This document shows positions 1 to 8,457 of a DNA stretch of 64,000 nt, one piece after another; positions within the stretch are counted from its first letter, which is position 1, and each line of letters begins with the position of its first letter. The notes below the pieces were generated by a model. That model saw nothing but the letters and a program-made list of their open reading frames with translations. It was not told the origin of the DNA and ran no database searches. Source of the stretch: Sphingomonas tagetis (lineage in GTDB: Bacteria > Pseudomonadota > Alphaproteobacteria > Sphingomonadales > Sphingomonadaceae); contig NZ_JAMLDX010000022.1 in NCBI RefSeq assembly GCF_024211275.1, forward strand, positions 1-64,000. The letters are read 5' to 3'. A program made the position numbers and the translations under genes.

Positions 1-31
1 ACGCCGCCAACGGCCCATGGCAGGACCGTAA

Positions 32-114
32 AACTATGCCGAGCCGACTACCTCAAAGCCCCACGAAAACCGCGTGATCCTGCGCCCGCTCGGCATAGTT
101 GCGCGCTCGGCATA
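32..114. repeat. Inverted and direct repeats of GCTCGGCATA at the left edge
   Basis: A perfect 13-bp inverted repeat, AACTATGCCGAGC at 32-44 and its complement at 88-100, encloses 43 bases. A third partial copy, GCTCGGCATA at 105-114, lies in direct orientation to the second with 17-bp spacing. The element ends about ten bases before a truncated HEPN-domain gene. It could be an operator or a recombination end; no protein-coding signal covers it. Confidence 0.6.
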
Positions 115-124
115 AACGCCTCAC

Positions 125-394
125 GTGCACAATCTTACATTTCTGCGCTCGCAGGCAGAAAAACTAGACCGAAGACTTTACATGGTATGGCCTGCGACCA
201 CCCGTCGCGAACGAGCGTTATTCGAGAAGCTTAAAGATGCCTATGTGAAGGCACGCTACTCGAAGCACTATCGCATTAATGCTGAAGAACTGAAATGGCT
301 TTTAGGCCGGATCGAGGAGTTGGGCCGCGTCGTCCACACGGTATGCAGCGAGCGGATCGCCGAACTCGAAGCCGCAACTCATGCACCCCAGTAA
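125..394 (+). pseudogene. C-terminal remnant of a nucleotidyltransferase/HEPN-domain protein
   Basis: This 89-residue frame opens with GTG and resembles the last half of a HEPN domain, as found at the C-terminus of nucleotidyltransferase-HEPN fusion proteins of alphaproteobacteria. The helical tract around residues 30-75 contains KARYSKHYRI, which fits the HEPN R-x(3-6)-H pattern. Full-length relatives have an N-terminal nucleotidyltransferase fold and roughly three times the length. Here an in-frame stop (113-115) lies just upstream and the repeat at 32-114 abuts it. I infer a gene truncated by rearrangement, though a translated stand-alone fragment is possible. The family call is from memory of the motif and was not searched. 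Confidence 0.45.
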
Positions 395-443
395 TTATAG
401 GTCGGGGCTCGTCTCGCCCCCTAATCTGATCGGAGATCGCGGC

Positions 444-863
444 ATGGAACCCAGTTCCGACCTCGACCCGGCTATCGAAGCAGAAACTGCTGCCACGACA
501 CCGCCATTGCGGATTGGCGATTACCTCTGGCACCCGTGGTACGCCAAGGCGTGGTGGATCGCGATCCCGCTGTACTGGCTGCCCGCAGGCACTGCTATGG
601 AGCCTGCGATGCAGCGCTTCTACACAAGCGGATTCGGCATCGCCACCAACATCATTTTGATGCCGATCACTGCCGGCCTCGTACTTGGATTCGGCTATCT
701 ACGCCGTCTGCTAGCGGAAGGCGAACCTGCCGACACTTGGTTTGACTACGATGTTGGAGAATATCGCAAGCCGGGTATGTCTCATCCGACCATGGACGAG
801 ACGGATCCGCGATCCGGTCCGCAATGGATCGGCTACTCGTTCCGGGAGCGCGGCCCTCATTAG
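444..863 (+). CDS. Conserved hypothetical membrane protein of the transfer region
   Basis: The protein has 139 residues with the start set at 444, where GGAG stands seven bases upstream; an in-frame ATG at 381 lacks such a site. Two hydrophobic stretches, near residues 33-48 (WWIAIPLYWLPAGT) and 62-85 (GFGIATNIILMPITAGLVLG), suggest two membrane spans with a cytoplasmic or periplasmic tail ending RERGPH. It is on the opposite strand to traG and converges with it, the last four bases overlapping. I do not recognise a named family. Position suggests an accessory protein of the conjugation locus, which is inference only. Confidence 0.6.
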   Translation: MEPSSDLDPAIEAETAATTPPLRIGDYLWHPWYAKAWWIAIPLYWLPAGTAMEPAMQRFYTSGFGIATNIILMPITAGLVLGFGYLRRLLAEGEPADTWFDYDVGEYRKPGMSHPTMDETDPRSGPQWIGYSFRERGPH

Positions 864-3800
864 TCCTTACGAATGCGATATTGGGGGTCGCCGTCTCGTC
901 GGCTGCGGTCCAAGTCCGTCGTATGCCGACCGGTTTCCAAAATCGAGGATTGCTCCATTGACGTAAAGGGCGAGGAGAGGTCCCGCGTTCCCCGGCCAGA
1001 GGCCGCATTTTCAAGATAGCGATTTCGCAGACCATCTGGTCCGAGAACCTGACGCGATAGCTCGCGCGAGAAGGCGGCGGCAGGCTCGCTCGACCTAGCA
1101 GCAACAGCTTCAGCAGCAGCGATCGAACTACGGACGTCGTAGTTGACGATGTCGAGGGAAGACCTCGCCGACGATCCGCTCATCCCACTATCGCGGCTCT
1201 CAAATCCTAGTTGACCACCAGCGCGTCCAAGCCCGCCTTGCTTTTGTTGAGCGGCAGGGCCACGACCGCGGGCCGTATCATTGCCCCCTTCGCGTGCGGC
1301 CACACCCGCACCCAAACTAACGCCGAAATTACTCGTCATAGTCGATTGCTTATCGGCACTACGCGTGAGGGAGCGCTGCCATCCAGTTTGCGCAATAATC
1401 GCGCTGACGTCGCGCTGTAGCGTGTCGGCTACCTGCGGGGTGAGGCGCCATTCGCCCTTTCGGTCCATTTCGAACCCGCCCTTGAGCCAGCTGGCCATGG
1501 CTTGCTGCCCTGCTTCGCCGCCGCCCATGAAATGCTCGATCGTGTCCGGGCCGGCCTGCTTACCGGATTCGAACCTCGTGCTGGTGTCGTTGCGGGCAGC
1601 TTGCTGGAAGCTGGTCGAACTGGACACCAGCAAATCGTTGTGGGCGAAGCTGAAACGCGCCTGTCCGCCTTGGGCAATGGCCCCATATTGGCTGTCGTTG
1701 ATAAGCCCGGCGCGGTGAAGCTGCTCGGCGACCTGTGGCGAGACATTGAGCGCAAGGTCGCCATTCTGGGCGAGCGCGAGGTCTCGCTTGGTCATGGTGA
1801 TGCCGTTCGCGCGCAGCAGGCCCTGCATGCGGCTGAGGCGCTCGTTCTCGACCATGCGAGTGGTGCGCTCGTTGCGCGCGCGATCGGCGATGCCCGCCGC
1901 GCCGCCTGAGGCCATATCGACCTGGTTGCCGGCGGTCTGGCTCAGCGTCCTGATGAAACTGTCGAGCCGCGCCGCTTCGCGGACCGACGTGCCGGCGGCA
2001 GCCGCGCCTTCTGCAAACCCGAAATTGTCGGCCTGGCGGCGCTGCTCGCCGATCCTGGCTGCAGCGCGAGTGCCGACCGTCCCGACCTCGCGCTGGGCAT
2101 CGACCTTGCCCGAGCGCTCGGCGAAGTCGTAGCCGGCCGCCTCTTTGGTTCGCGAATACACGCTGGTCCCTTCGCGCGCAGCCTCGGCGGTGGCGCCGTC
2201 CGCGGTGCCGAGGTTGGTCGAAGCGTTATAGGTCTCGATGGCTCTGAGGACCTGCGCCTCATTTCGGCCGGTGGCGTGACTGAGCTGCGAGATGGCGCTG
2301 GATCGGGCCTCGCCGGAAAGCGCGTTGATGAAGCCGATCCGGCGGGACATTTCCTGGGGGGCGATGCCGAGCATGGCTGCGGCTTCGCGCTGGCCCTGGT
2401 TGGTGCCGGTCCGCGTCGCTTGCTCGGTTGCGACATTGCTGCGCTCGATCTGCGCAACCTGGTCGCCGGCGAAGTCGCGGCGACCTTGCATCGCGCCTGC
2501 AGTGACCTGAGCCTGGGTCAGGTCGTTCTTGAGCATCTTCTCCTGATCGTAGCTGTTGGCGATGAGCTTGGCGAAAGTGGGATCGCTCTGCGCTTCGCCG
2601 ATCACTCCCGAGGCCTTGAGCGATGCGTCCTTGGCGCTGTAGCCCTGCCGCTCGAAATGCCGCTGCGCGCCTTGCAACATCATGTCATAGGCGCGCTGGT
2701 CGCCGAACGCGCGCCATTGCACGAGGTTCTGGGCAAAGGCGGCGAAAGCCCGCTCGCCAGACTGTCCCTCGCCGAAATAGCCGGTGCCGAGCTTTCTGAG
2801 CGCGTCCTTCTCGGCGAACTGGTGGATCGCGGTGGTGGCGGCATTGGCTTGGACGTCACGCGCGACCTGCGGATCGGCGAGATCCTTGCCCCTGAGCGCC
2901 GGCGCCAGCGCACCCATCTGCCGCGCGCCCTCGATCCCGCCAAGCGCGAACGCCGTGCCACCATTCGCGCCAGGCCGTTCACCGATGATGTGCCCGGCCT
3001 CGCCATAGCTGCGATTGGCGCCGAAGCTGCTGCGCTCGCCAAAGTCGCCGAAGCTCGACGCGGCGGCGGCACGGCTGCGCGTGCCCGCCGCCGAGGCCTG
3101 GCGCTCGAGCGCCGACGCATAGCCTTCGCTGGTGGCGAGCGGCGCCGCGGCGGCGCTCGCCTGGCCGGTGACGCCGAGCGCGCTGCCAGTGAACGAGCTG
3201 AACACATTGCCGCTGAACCGGAAAACGGTGAACACGAAGGCGCCGGCGATGCCCGCTGCGGCGGTGCGGAAGCTGCCGAACACGGCAAGCGCCTTGGTCG
3301 CCGCCGATGGCGCGAGCAGCCAGCTGTTCGCGGCGAGCGCGGTCGACTGAAGCTCCGCCATCACCGCCGAGGCGCGTCCCAGCGTCAGCTGATAGATACC
3401 GGCATCGATTACGCCCCACAACGCGACGAACACGAAGAGGCCCAGCGTGAAGCTCGCAACGCGCAGGTTGATCGGGGTGAGGATAAACAGCAGCGCCACC
3501 GGCACCATGAACAGCATGATGCCAAACACGGTGGCGCGGATCGTCGGCATCCATTCATTGGCGACCGACATTGTCGAAAGGCCGTTGGTCACCACGGCGC
3601 GGTTGGCCATGGCGCGCGCGGCGCTTGCCGGGCTGTCCTCGAACAAGACGTCACCGACCGTCTGGCCGAGCATGACATGCGTCATCAGCGCCTGCTGGGT
3701 CAGCGGGCGGCCAAGCATGGTCTGGCCGAGCGAACCGAGCTGTTCCTTGCAGCGGGCGAGCTGGGCTGGCTGGTCGATCTGGAAGCCGCTGCGGCGGCAG

Positions 3801-4597
3801 ACCTGACGGCTATAGTCCTCGAACAAATTGGGGTCGGTCAGCCGCGCGGCGATATGCGTCCAGGCCTCCTCGCAGCTGACGGTCGAGCCACCCTTGTCGT
3901 CTTCGGTGAACACGGTCGAGAAAGTCGCCGGCCCGGCCATGGCGGCGTATGCAGCTGGCAAGTCGGTCGCCGTCCGGAACAGCTTGTCGTCGTCAACGCC
4001 ATAGGCGGCCGACACGCGCGCGACCGGATAGCATTGCCGGACATAATCCTTGATCGTCGCGTCGAGGAACGTGTCGGTCATCGGACCCCGCGGGCTCGTC
4101 GCGTTGAGGAACAGGTCGAACGCCTGTCCGCCGCCGCCGAACGTGTATTTGGTCGTCGGATCGGGCGTGTTGTCGTCGATCGTCTCCACCATCGCGCGCT
4201 CGATCATGTTGGTCGTGCCGGCGACCAGCACGATCAGGATAGGGACGCCCCCGACCGGCTGATGCGCGTTCTTGACTCGGTCATAGACATGGACGGTGCC
4301 AGTGTTGGCGACGAGACCGACAAACAGACCGACCCCGACCAGGATCTGGAAGCCGAAGGCGACGAGGCCGATGCCCGAGCCGCGTGCGCTTGCGAGCAAC
4401 GCGCCGAGCGCAATGCCGACCGTCGCCATGATCAGCACCAGCGTCTCGTAACGCGGATCGGCGAAGATCAGCGAGACGGTGCGGAACGCGTCCACCGTCT
4501 CCTGGAAGCCGTTATAGGTGTGGAAGCTCGTGTCGAATGCCGCTGCCGGCGAGGCGATCAGCAAGCCGGGGAGGGCGAGGCTTTTGGCTGCGCGCAT
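860..4597 (-). CDS. traG: Conjugal transfer mating-pair stabilisation protein TraG
   Basis: The 1,245-residue protein matches the plan of F-type TraG: an N-terminal inner-membrane half and a long hydrophilic, periplasm-facing C-terminal half used in mating-pair stabilisation and pilus assembly. A leader-like segment (1-21) is followed by spans near residues 50-70, 75-97, 115-132 and two or more between about 365 and 440. From about 480 onward the sequence is rich in Ala, Gln, Arg and Gly with predicted helical heptads. It is longer than F-plasmid TraG (about 940 residues). It is last in the transfer operon, 14 bases after traH. The C-terminal tail near residue 1000-1245 is low-complexity and may be strain variable. 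Confidence 0.9.
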   Translation of the reverse strand: MRAAKSLALPGLLIASPAAAFDTSFHTYNGFQETVDAFRTVSLIFADPRYETLVLIMATVGIALGALLASARGSGIGLVAFGFQILVGVGLFVGLVANTGTVHVYDRVKNAHQPVGGVPILIVLVAGTTNMIERAMVETIDDNTPDPTTKYTFGGGGQAFDLFLNATSPRGPMTDTFLDATIKDYVRQCYPVARVSAAYGVDDDKLFRTATDLPAAYAAMAGPATFSTVFTEDDKGGSTVSCEEAWTHIAARLTDPNLFEDYSRQVCRRSGFQIDQPAQLARCKEQLGSLGQTMLGRPLTQQALMTHVMLGQTVGDVLFEDSPASAARAMANRAVVTNGLSTMSVANEWMPTIRATVFGIMLFMVPVALLFILTPINLRVASFTLGLFVFVALWGVIDAGIYQLTLGRASAVMAELQSTALAANSWLLAPSAATKALAVFGSFRTAAAGIAGAFVFTVFRFSGNVFSSFTGSALGVTGQASAAAAPLATSEGYASALERQASAAGTRSRAAAASSFGDFGERSSFGANRSYGEAGHIIGERPGANGGTAFALGGIEGARQMGALAPALRGKDLADPQVARDVQANAATTAIHQFAEKDALRKLGTGYFGEGQSGERAFAAFAQNLVQWRAFGDQRAYDMMLQGAQRHFERQGYSAKDASLKASGVIGEAQSDPTFAKLIANSYDQEKMLKNDLTQAQVTAGAMQGRRDFAGDQVAQIERSNVATEQATRTGTNQGQREAAAMLGIAPQEMSRRIGFINALSGEARSSAISQLSHATGRNEAQVLRAIETYNASTNLGTADGATAEAAREGTSVYSRTKEAAGYDFAERSGKVDAQREVGTVGTRAAARIGEQRRQADNFGFAEGAAAAGTSVREAARLDSFIRTLSQTAGNQVDMASGGAAGIADRARNERTTRMVENERLSRMQGLLRANGITMTKRDLALAQNGDLALNVSPQVAEQLHRAGLINDSQYGAIAQGGQARFSFAHNDLLVSSSTSFQQAARNDTSTRFESGKQAGPDTIEHFMGGGEAGQQAMASWLKGGFEMDRKGEWRLTPQVADTLQRDVSAIIAQTGWQRSLTRSADKQSTMTSNFGVSLGAGVAAREGGNDTARGRGPAAQQKQGGLGRAGGQLGFESRDSGMSGSSARSSLDIVNYDVRSSIAAAEAVAARSSEPAAAFSRELSRQVLGPDGLRNRYLENAASGRGTRDLSSPFTSMEQSSILETGRHTTDLDRSRRDGDPQYRIRKD

Positions 4598-4611
4598 ATC
4601 CGGTCACCCTG

Positions 4612-6039
4612 CTACTGGTTGCGGGCAGCGGCGGTGCCGGCGGCGTCGCGCGCGTCGCGATCGCGCTCACGCAGCAGACCGGCATAGCTGGTCGAGAGGT
4701 TGGCGGTGCCGAGCGCCGCCATATAGGATTGGCGCATTTGCGCGCGCTGGCGCAGTACTTCTTCGCGCAGGTCGCGCAGCTGCTCCATGCCCTTGGCGAG
4801 GATGCGAGTCTGGCAGACATTCTTGCTTGCCGCATCCGCGGCGCCGGCGGCGCTCGCACCGCGCTCTGCATTACCGACCGCGAAGTCGATCGTCCGCGTG
4901 AGGTCGTTCAGCATCTGATAGGCGAGGCTCAGCGCGACGAGCTCGTCCGTGTCGCCGATCACCGAGTCGACCATGCCCTGCCGCACGCCCCATTCGAGCA
5001 GGCGATAGACGGGGAGGGTGCGGACATTGGCGACGAACTGACGCTCCTCGGGGCTAAGCGCCGTGCGCGTCCGGATCTTCGTGGCGATCGACTGCATGCG
5101 CTCGCGCGCCATGACGAGCGCGCCGCGGCCGCCGCCATCGGGGCTGCAATCGGCTGCGCTTGGCGGGATGCCGAGGCCGCGCTTCTGCACCCGGCCGGTG
5201 AGGAAGTCCTGCGGGCTCTCGCTATCCTGCGCCGCGCACGCCGGGATCGCCGAGAAGAGCGGCACCTTGTCGGCCGCGTTCCAGCGCATGTAGACGTCGC
5301 CGACCCGGGCGCGCATCACCGAGGCCCAGCTTGCCGCGCCGACCCGCGCGGCGGCATTGGCGAGCAGCGACCCAGTGCGGAAGATTTCGGTCACCTCGGG
5401 CGGGCAGTTCTCAAGTGCCTCCTTCAAGTCCTCGGTCGGGTTGTTGTTGTTCGCCTCGATCTTCTCGCGCGACTGCTGATAGCTCTTGGCGAAACCCTGC
5501 TTGACCGAGCGATATCCGGTCATCTCTTCGATGATGCCCGACATGTTGTCGTCGCCCTTGGCGATCTGGACCATGCGGTTGGCGAGGCGGCAGTCGTTGA
5601 CCTGGATCGAGTTCAGGAAGTTAGTGGCGGCTTCCATCTTCGAGATGATGTTGCCCATCTTCTCGTCGAGCGTTTCGAGCAGATACTGGAATGCAACTGC
5701 GGGTGCCGCCTGGAGAATGCTCTCGAGCTTCTGGACGAGATAGTCGGGGTCGAGAAACGACATGCCGCCCAGGAACATGTCGATGCCGCCGCAGCCGGCA
5801 CGGACCTTGGGCAAGGTCACCGACATCAGATAGTCATTATGGACATCGACGCGGCCCGACATGCCGCCGGCGGTCACATAGCCACGCGTCTGGTCCTCGA
5901 AGCTGCCCGAACTCGAATAGGTGACATTGTCGAACCAGCTTTCGACCCAGCTCTGCGCTGCGGCCGGCGTCGCGCTCAGCAGGGTGGCTGCAGCGATGCC
6001 GAGTGCGAGGCTCGAGCGGATGCGGGCAAGTCGGCGCAT
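4612..6039 (-). CDS. traH: Conjugal transfer protein TraH
   Basis: TraH is a periplasmic protein needed for F-pilus assembly and acts with TraF, TraU, TraW and TrbC. This copy has 475 residues, close to F TraH (about 458). It begins with a clear Sec signal peptide ending AAAQS at about residue 29. The TraH signature region AGCGGIDMFLGGMSFLDPD lies around residues 81-100, followed by a coiled-coil-like helix near 150-220. The gene sits 14 bases upstream of traG on the same strand, preceded by the TrbB-like thioredoxin gene. Family assignment is strong; the start is supported by the signal peptide. Confidence 0.92.
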   Translation of the reverse strand: MRRLARIRSSLALGIAAATLLSATPAAAQSWVESWFDNVTYSSSGSFEDQTRGYVTAGGMSGRVDVHNDYLMSVTLPKVRAGCGGIDMFLGGMSFLDPDYLVQKLESILQAAPAVAFQYLLETLDEKMGNIISKMEAATNFLNSIQVNDCRLANRMVQIAKGDDNMSGIIEEMTGYRSVKQGFAKSYQQSREKIEANNNNPTEDLKEALENCPPEVTEIFRTGSLLANAAARVGAASWASVMRARVGDVYMRWNAADKVPLFSAIPACAAQDSESPQDFLTGRVQKRGLGIPPSAADCSPDGGGRGALVMARERMQSIATKIRTRTALSPEERQFVANVRTLPVYRLLEWGVRQGMVDSVIGDTDELVALSLAYQMLNDLTRTIDFAVGNAERGASAAGAADAASKNVCQTRILAKGMEQLRDLREEVLRQRAQMRQSYMAALGTANLSTSYAGLLRERDRDARDAAGTAAARNQ

Positions 6040-6088
6040 GGCGAGGTCCTTGGGTCGGAGAGGGAATGGAATGCCGAGCCCGCCATGC

Positions 6089-6601
6089 TCAGCGCCGTGT
6101 CTTGGTGGTCGGCCGTGCCGGTGCGCCGACGATCCCTGTGAATTTGGACATGGCGCGCACCGCGACTGCGGGTCGCACGCCAGTCAGCATCTTCGCCGAG
6201 AGATAGAGGTTACGCGCAAGGTTCGGCGCATGATCGGTGCCGATCGCTATCGGGATCATCCGCGACGGGTCATTCTGCGGCCGGACCCAAGCGACAGGAT
6301 GTCCGACCCAGGGAAGGCCGAGCCGACCCGAGCGCAGCAACGCCTCCTCGCCGGAAACGGTGCGGATGCGCCAGCCATATCGGCTGCGCAACTCATTCAG
6401 CCGTGACCAGAGGTCGGCACAGGGCAGGCAACCGGGCGCGGTGCTCATCTCGATCACGTACAGCGAAGAATGCGCGCGCAAGGTCGCCGTGAGGTCGGGC
6501 GGAAATTCTCGTGTGACGGGTACGCGCGCGAGCCAGCGGCGCATGGAGACGGGATCGGTCACCGGGTGAACGGCAGCCGCCTGCGCTCGCTCGCGCGTCA
6601 T
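6089..6601 (-). CDS. TrbB-like thioredoxin-fold protein of the transfer operon
   Basis: The 170-residue protein carries a C-L-P-C motif at residues 58-61 (STAPGCLPCADL) in a thioredoxin-like context, as in TrbB-type disulfide isomerases that fold the cysteine-rich TraU, TraN and TraH proteins in the periplasm. I chose the ATG at 6601; the open frame runs further upstream, so the true start could be earlier and carry a signal peptide, since none is visible with this start. It lies between traH and an oppositely oriented AbrB/VapC pair that seems to have been inserted upstream of it. The frame extension beyond about 6700 runs antisense to the antitoxin gene and is probably not coding. Confidence 0.7.
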   Translation of the reverse strand: MTRERAQAAAVHPVTDPVSMRRWLARVPVTREFPPDLTATLRAHSSLYVIEMSTAPGCLPCADLWSRLNELRSRYGWRIRTVSGEEALLRSGRLGLPWVGHPVAWVRPQNDPSRMIPIAIGTDHAPNLARNLYLSAKMLTGVRPAVAVRAMSKFTGIVGAPARPTTKTRR

Positions 6602-6734
6602 TCTTTGTGTTGCTGATGCCGCCGGAATAATGTTGGCGGCGGGCAAGCCGGGAAGCGATCTATGAATGAGCGCCAAGTCAATCGCTTGCCTGAAAGGAAG
6701 GCAATTTACTTTTGCGGCGCAATGAGGTGAGGCG

Positions 6735-6986
6735 ATGAACGCGATTACGATAAGCGCCAATGGCCATGTGACGTTCAGCAAGGCGCTTCTCCGGCATTTG
6801 CGCGTCCGGCCAGGTGACAAGATCAGCCTGGACCGTTTTCCGAATGGCGAACTGCGAGTTCGGACCGTGCGGCCGGTGGGAAAGATCGATGGCTTTTTCG
6901 GGTCTTTGAAGCGTGAAGGGCAGCGGCCGAACTCGATCGAGGAAATGGACGAAGCGATAGCCAAGGGCTGGGTTGACGAACCCTGA
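6735..6986 (+). CDS. AbrB/MazE-fold antitoxin
   Basis: This 83-residue protein has the swapped-hairpin AbrB fold signature: an N-terminal strand pattern with GHVTFSKALLRHLRVRPGDKI at residues 10-30, then a C-terminal tail that would wrap the toxin. Such proteins bind their own promoter and neutralise a PIN-domain toxin. The start ATG follows GAGGTGAGGCG. The stop codon overlaps the first codons of the vapC-like gene, the standard arrangement. It is on the strand opposite to the surrounding transfer genes, so it must have its own promoter in 6602-6734. Confidence 0.85.
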   Translation: MNAITISANGHVTFSKALLRHLRVRPGDKISLDRFPNGELRVRTVRPVGKIDGFFGSLKREGQRPNSIEEMDEAIAKGWVDEP

Positions 6987-7006
6987 AAGTCGTTGCCCAT
7001 AGCCAT

Positions 7007-7381
7007 GTGCTGGTCCGGGCCGCGACGCAGCATGACCCGGTTCAAGGTCTGTTGGCTCGAAAGCTCCTGTCCCGCGCCGAACCGGTCGTCGTCACCTTGC
7101 CTGCGCTGTGCGAGTTCTGCTGGGTGCTCGGCCGTCTTTATCGGTACGAACCGCAGCAGATCGCTGCTTCGCTTCGCCTTCTGCTCGACGCCGGGAACGT
7201 CGAAATGGACCGAAATGCGGTCGAATCTGGCCTTGCCGCCTTCGAAGCAGGCGGTGACTTCGCCGGTGGCGTGATCGCCCACGATGGCCGTTGGCTCGGC
7301 GGCGAGACGTTCGTCAGCTTCGACAAAACGGCGGTGCGGCTGCTGGCCGAGCGCGGCGAGCAGGCGCGCATATTGGCCTGA
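7007..7381 (+). CDS. VapC-like PIN-domain toxin, probably inactive
   Basis: The frame encodes a PIN-domain toxin partner of the AbrB antitoxin. Conserved elements include TLPALCEFCWVL near the middle with its glutamate, and GGDFAGGVIAHDGRWLGGETFVSFDKTA near the end. The usual start should lie about eight codons upstream, at the antitoxin stop, but that codon reads CTG (6983), and the N-terminal strand reads KVVAHSHVLVRA where PIN toxins have a D-S-N or D-T-N motif. The first catalytic aspartate is thus histidine. The second acidic residue of the usual DFAD motif is glycine (DFAG). With GTG at 7007 the protein has 124 residues and lacks the first strand. I infer a decayed toxin. Confidence 0.7.
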   Translation: MLVRAATQHDPVQGLLARKLLSRAEPVVVTLPALCEFCWVLGRLYRYEPQQIAASLRLLLDAGNVEMDRNAVESGLAAFEAGGDFAGGVIAHDGRWLGGETFVSFDKTAVRLLAERGEQARILA

Positions 7382-7425
7382 TCTTCCCGGTGGTGGGAGA
7401 TTGCCTGCAGGCGGCGATATAGCCT

Positions 7426-8391
7426 TCATTTCTGCGGCTCTGGCTGCAGGCCGACGAGATCGCCGCCGAGCGCGCGCGGATCGCTCGCGGAGACGGGGCC
7501 GTTGCCGAGCGCATCGAAAAAGCCGTCGTCCTCGCCAGGGCCGGTCATGAATTGCTCTGGGCGGATGTCGTCGCTCAGCAGTCGCGTCGCCTGGTAGGTC
7601 ATCTGGGCCAAATTTGGGTAGGTCTCGACACCGCTGGCGACGGTCATGCGCTGGGTGCTGTTTCGCCGGATCAGCATGGTCGTGGGCGTGATCTCGACGC
7701 CGTAGCGTGCCGCCAGATCAGGGCGGCGATCGAGGTCCATCAGCGTGACCTGCCAGCCCATTTCCTCCTGGAAACGCTGCACGATCGGCCACTGCACGCG
7801 GCAATAGCCACAGGTCGAACGCGAGAACATGACGAGCGCGAACTCGTTCGCCTTGCCGCGCAGATAGCCGCGTCGGATGGCGTCCTTCTGCGCGGTCAAA
7901 TCGGCGCGCGCATCGCCGACCATCGGGTTGGCGGATTTCGAGTTGAGTTCGGGATGCTGCAACATGGCAAGCTGGGTAACGCCGGCGAAGGCACGCGCCT
8001 TGCGGCGCGCGAAATCCTGCAGGCGCCAGAAGTCGGCGACCGCATCGACGGTGAGCACGGTCGCGGCATAGTCGCGCTGCTGCTCGATCAGTTTGCGAAT
8101 GCGCGGCGGCGTCCAGGTCGCGAGCTGCGCCATCGGCGGGATCTCGGGCTTGACGAGGTCGTCAGGTGTCTCGGGTGGCCTTGGCGGCGGCGGCGCCTGA
8201 TACCACCAATAGCCCTGCCTCGGTGTGGCGGCCGGTGCCTCGGTGCGGGCCTGACCTGTAGCAGAGACTTGCAGGACCATGAGCGGCAATATGCCGGCCG
8301 TGATCAGGGCGCGTCCGGTCGCGCGATCCCACGGACGGTGGGGCTGGCGAGCAACGGGGCGCGACGAAGGGAGGGCGGGGGTCGGTTGCAC
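7426..8391 (-). CDS. traF: Conjugal pilus assembly protein TraF (thioredoxin fold)
   Basis: TraF is a periplasmic thioredoxin-fold protein of F-type pilus assembly. This 321-residue protein has an N-terminal hydrophobic segment near residues 27-45, a proline-rich stretch (65-88), then the TraF domain with a C-G-Y-C motif at 194-197 (FSRSTCGYCRVQ), and the ITPTTM cis-proline loop near 236. F TraF lacks the CxxC motif whereas many alphaproteobacterial homologues keep it, so this copy may be redox active. The GTG start has only weak ribosome-binding context. It follows the nucleotidyltransferase gene by 66 bases on the same strand and precedes the toxin-antitoxin insertion. Confidence 0.88.
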   Translation of the reverse strand: MQPTPALPSSRPVARQPHRPWDRATGRALITAGILPLMVLQVSATGQARTEAPAATPRQGYWWYQAPPPPRPPETPDDLVKPEIPPMAQLATWTPPRIRKLIEQQRDYAATVLTVDAVADFWRLQDFARRKARAFAGVTQLAMLQHPELNSKSANPMVGDARADLTAQKDAIRRGYLRGKANEFALVMFSRSTCGYCRVQWPIVQRFQEEMGWQVTLMDLDRRPDLAARYGVEITPTTMLIRRNSTQRMTVASGVETYPNLAQMTYQATRLLSDDIRPEQFMTGPGEDDGFFDALGNGPVSASDPRALGGDLVGLQPEPQK

Positions 8392-8457
8392 GGCCCCGGT
8401 GTTCAGCAGATGACGGACCGCGACAATGTCGAGGGCATTGAGATGCCGAAGGGGGCC

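Noticed and set aside
2276..4687. Long plus-strand open frame (803 codons) opposite traG
   Set aside because: It mirrors the traG coding frame on the other strand, a common effect of high GC, and has no recognisable domain.
4537..6141. Plus-strand frame of 534 codons opposite traH
   Set aside because: Antisense shadow of traH; low-complexity Ala/Arg composition and no ribosome site.
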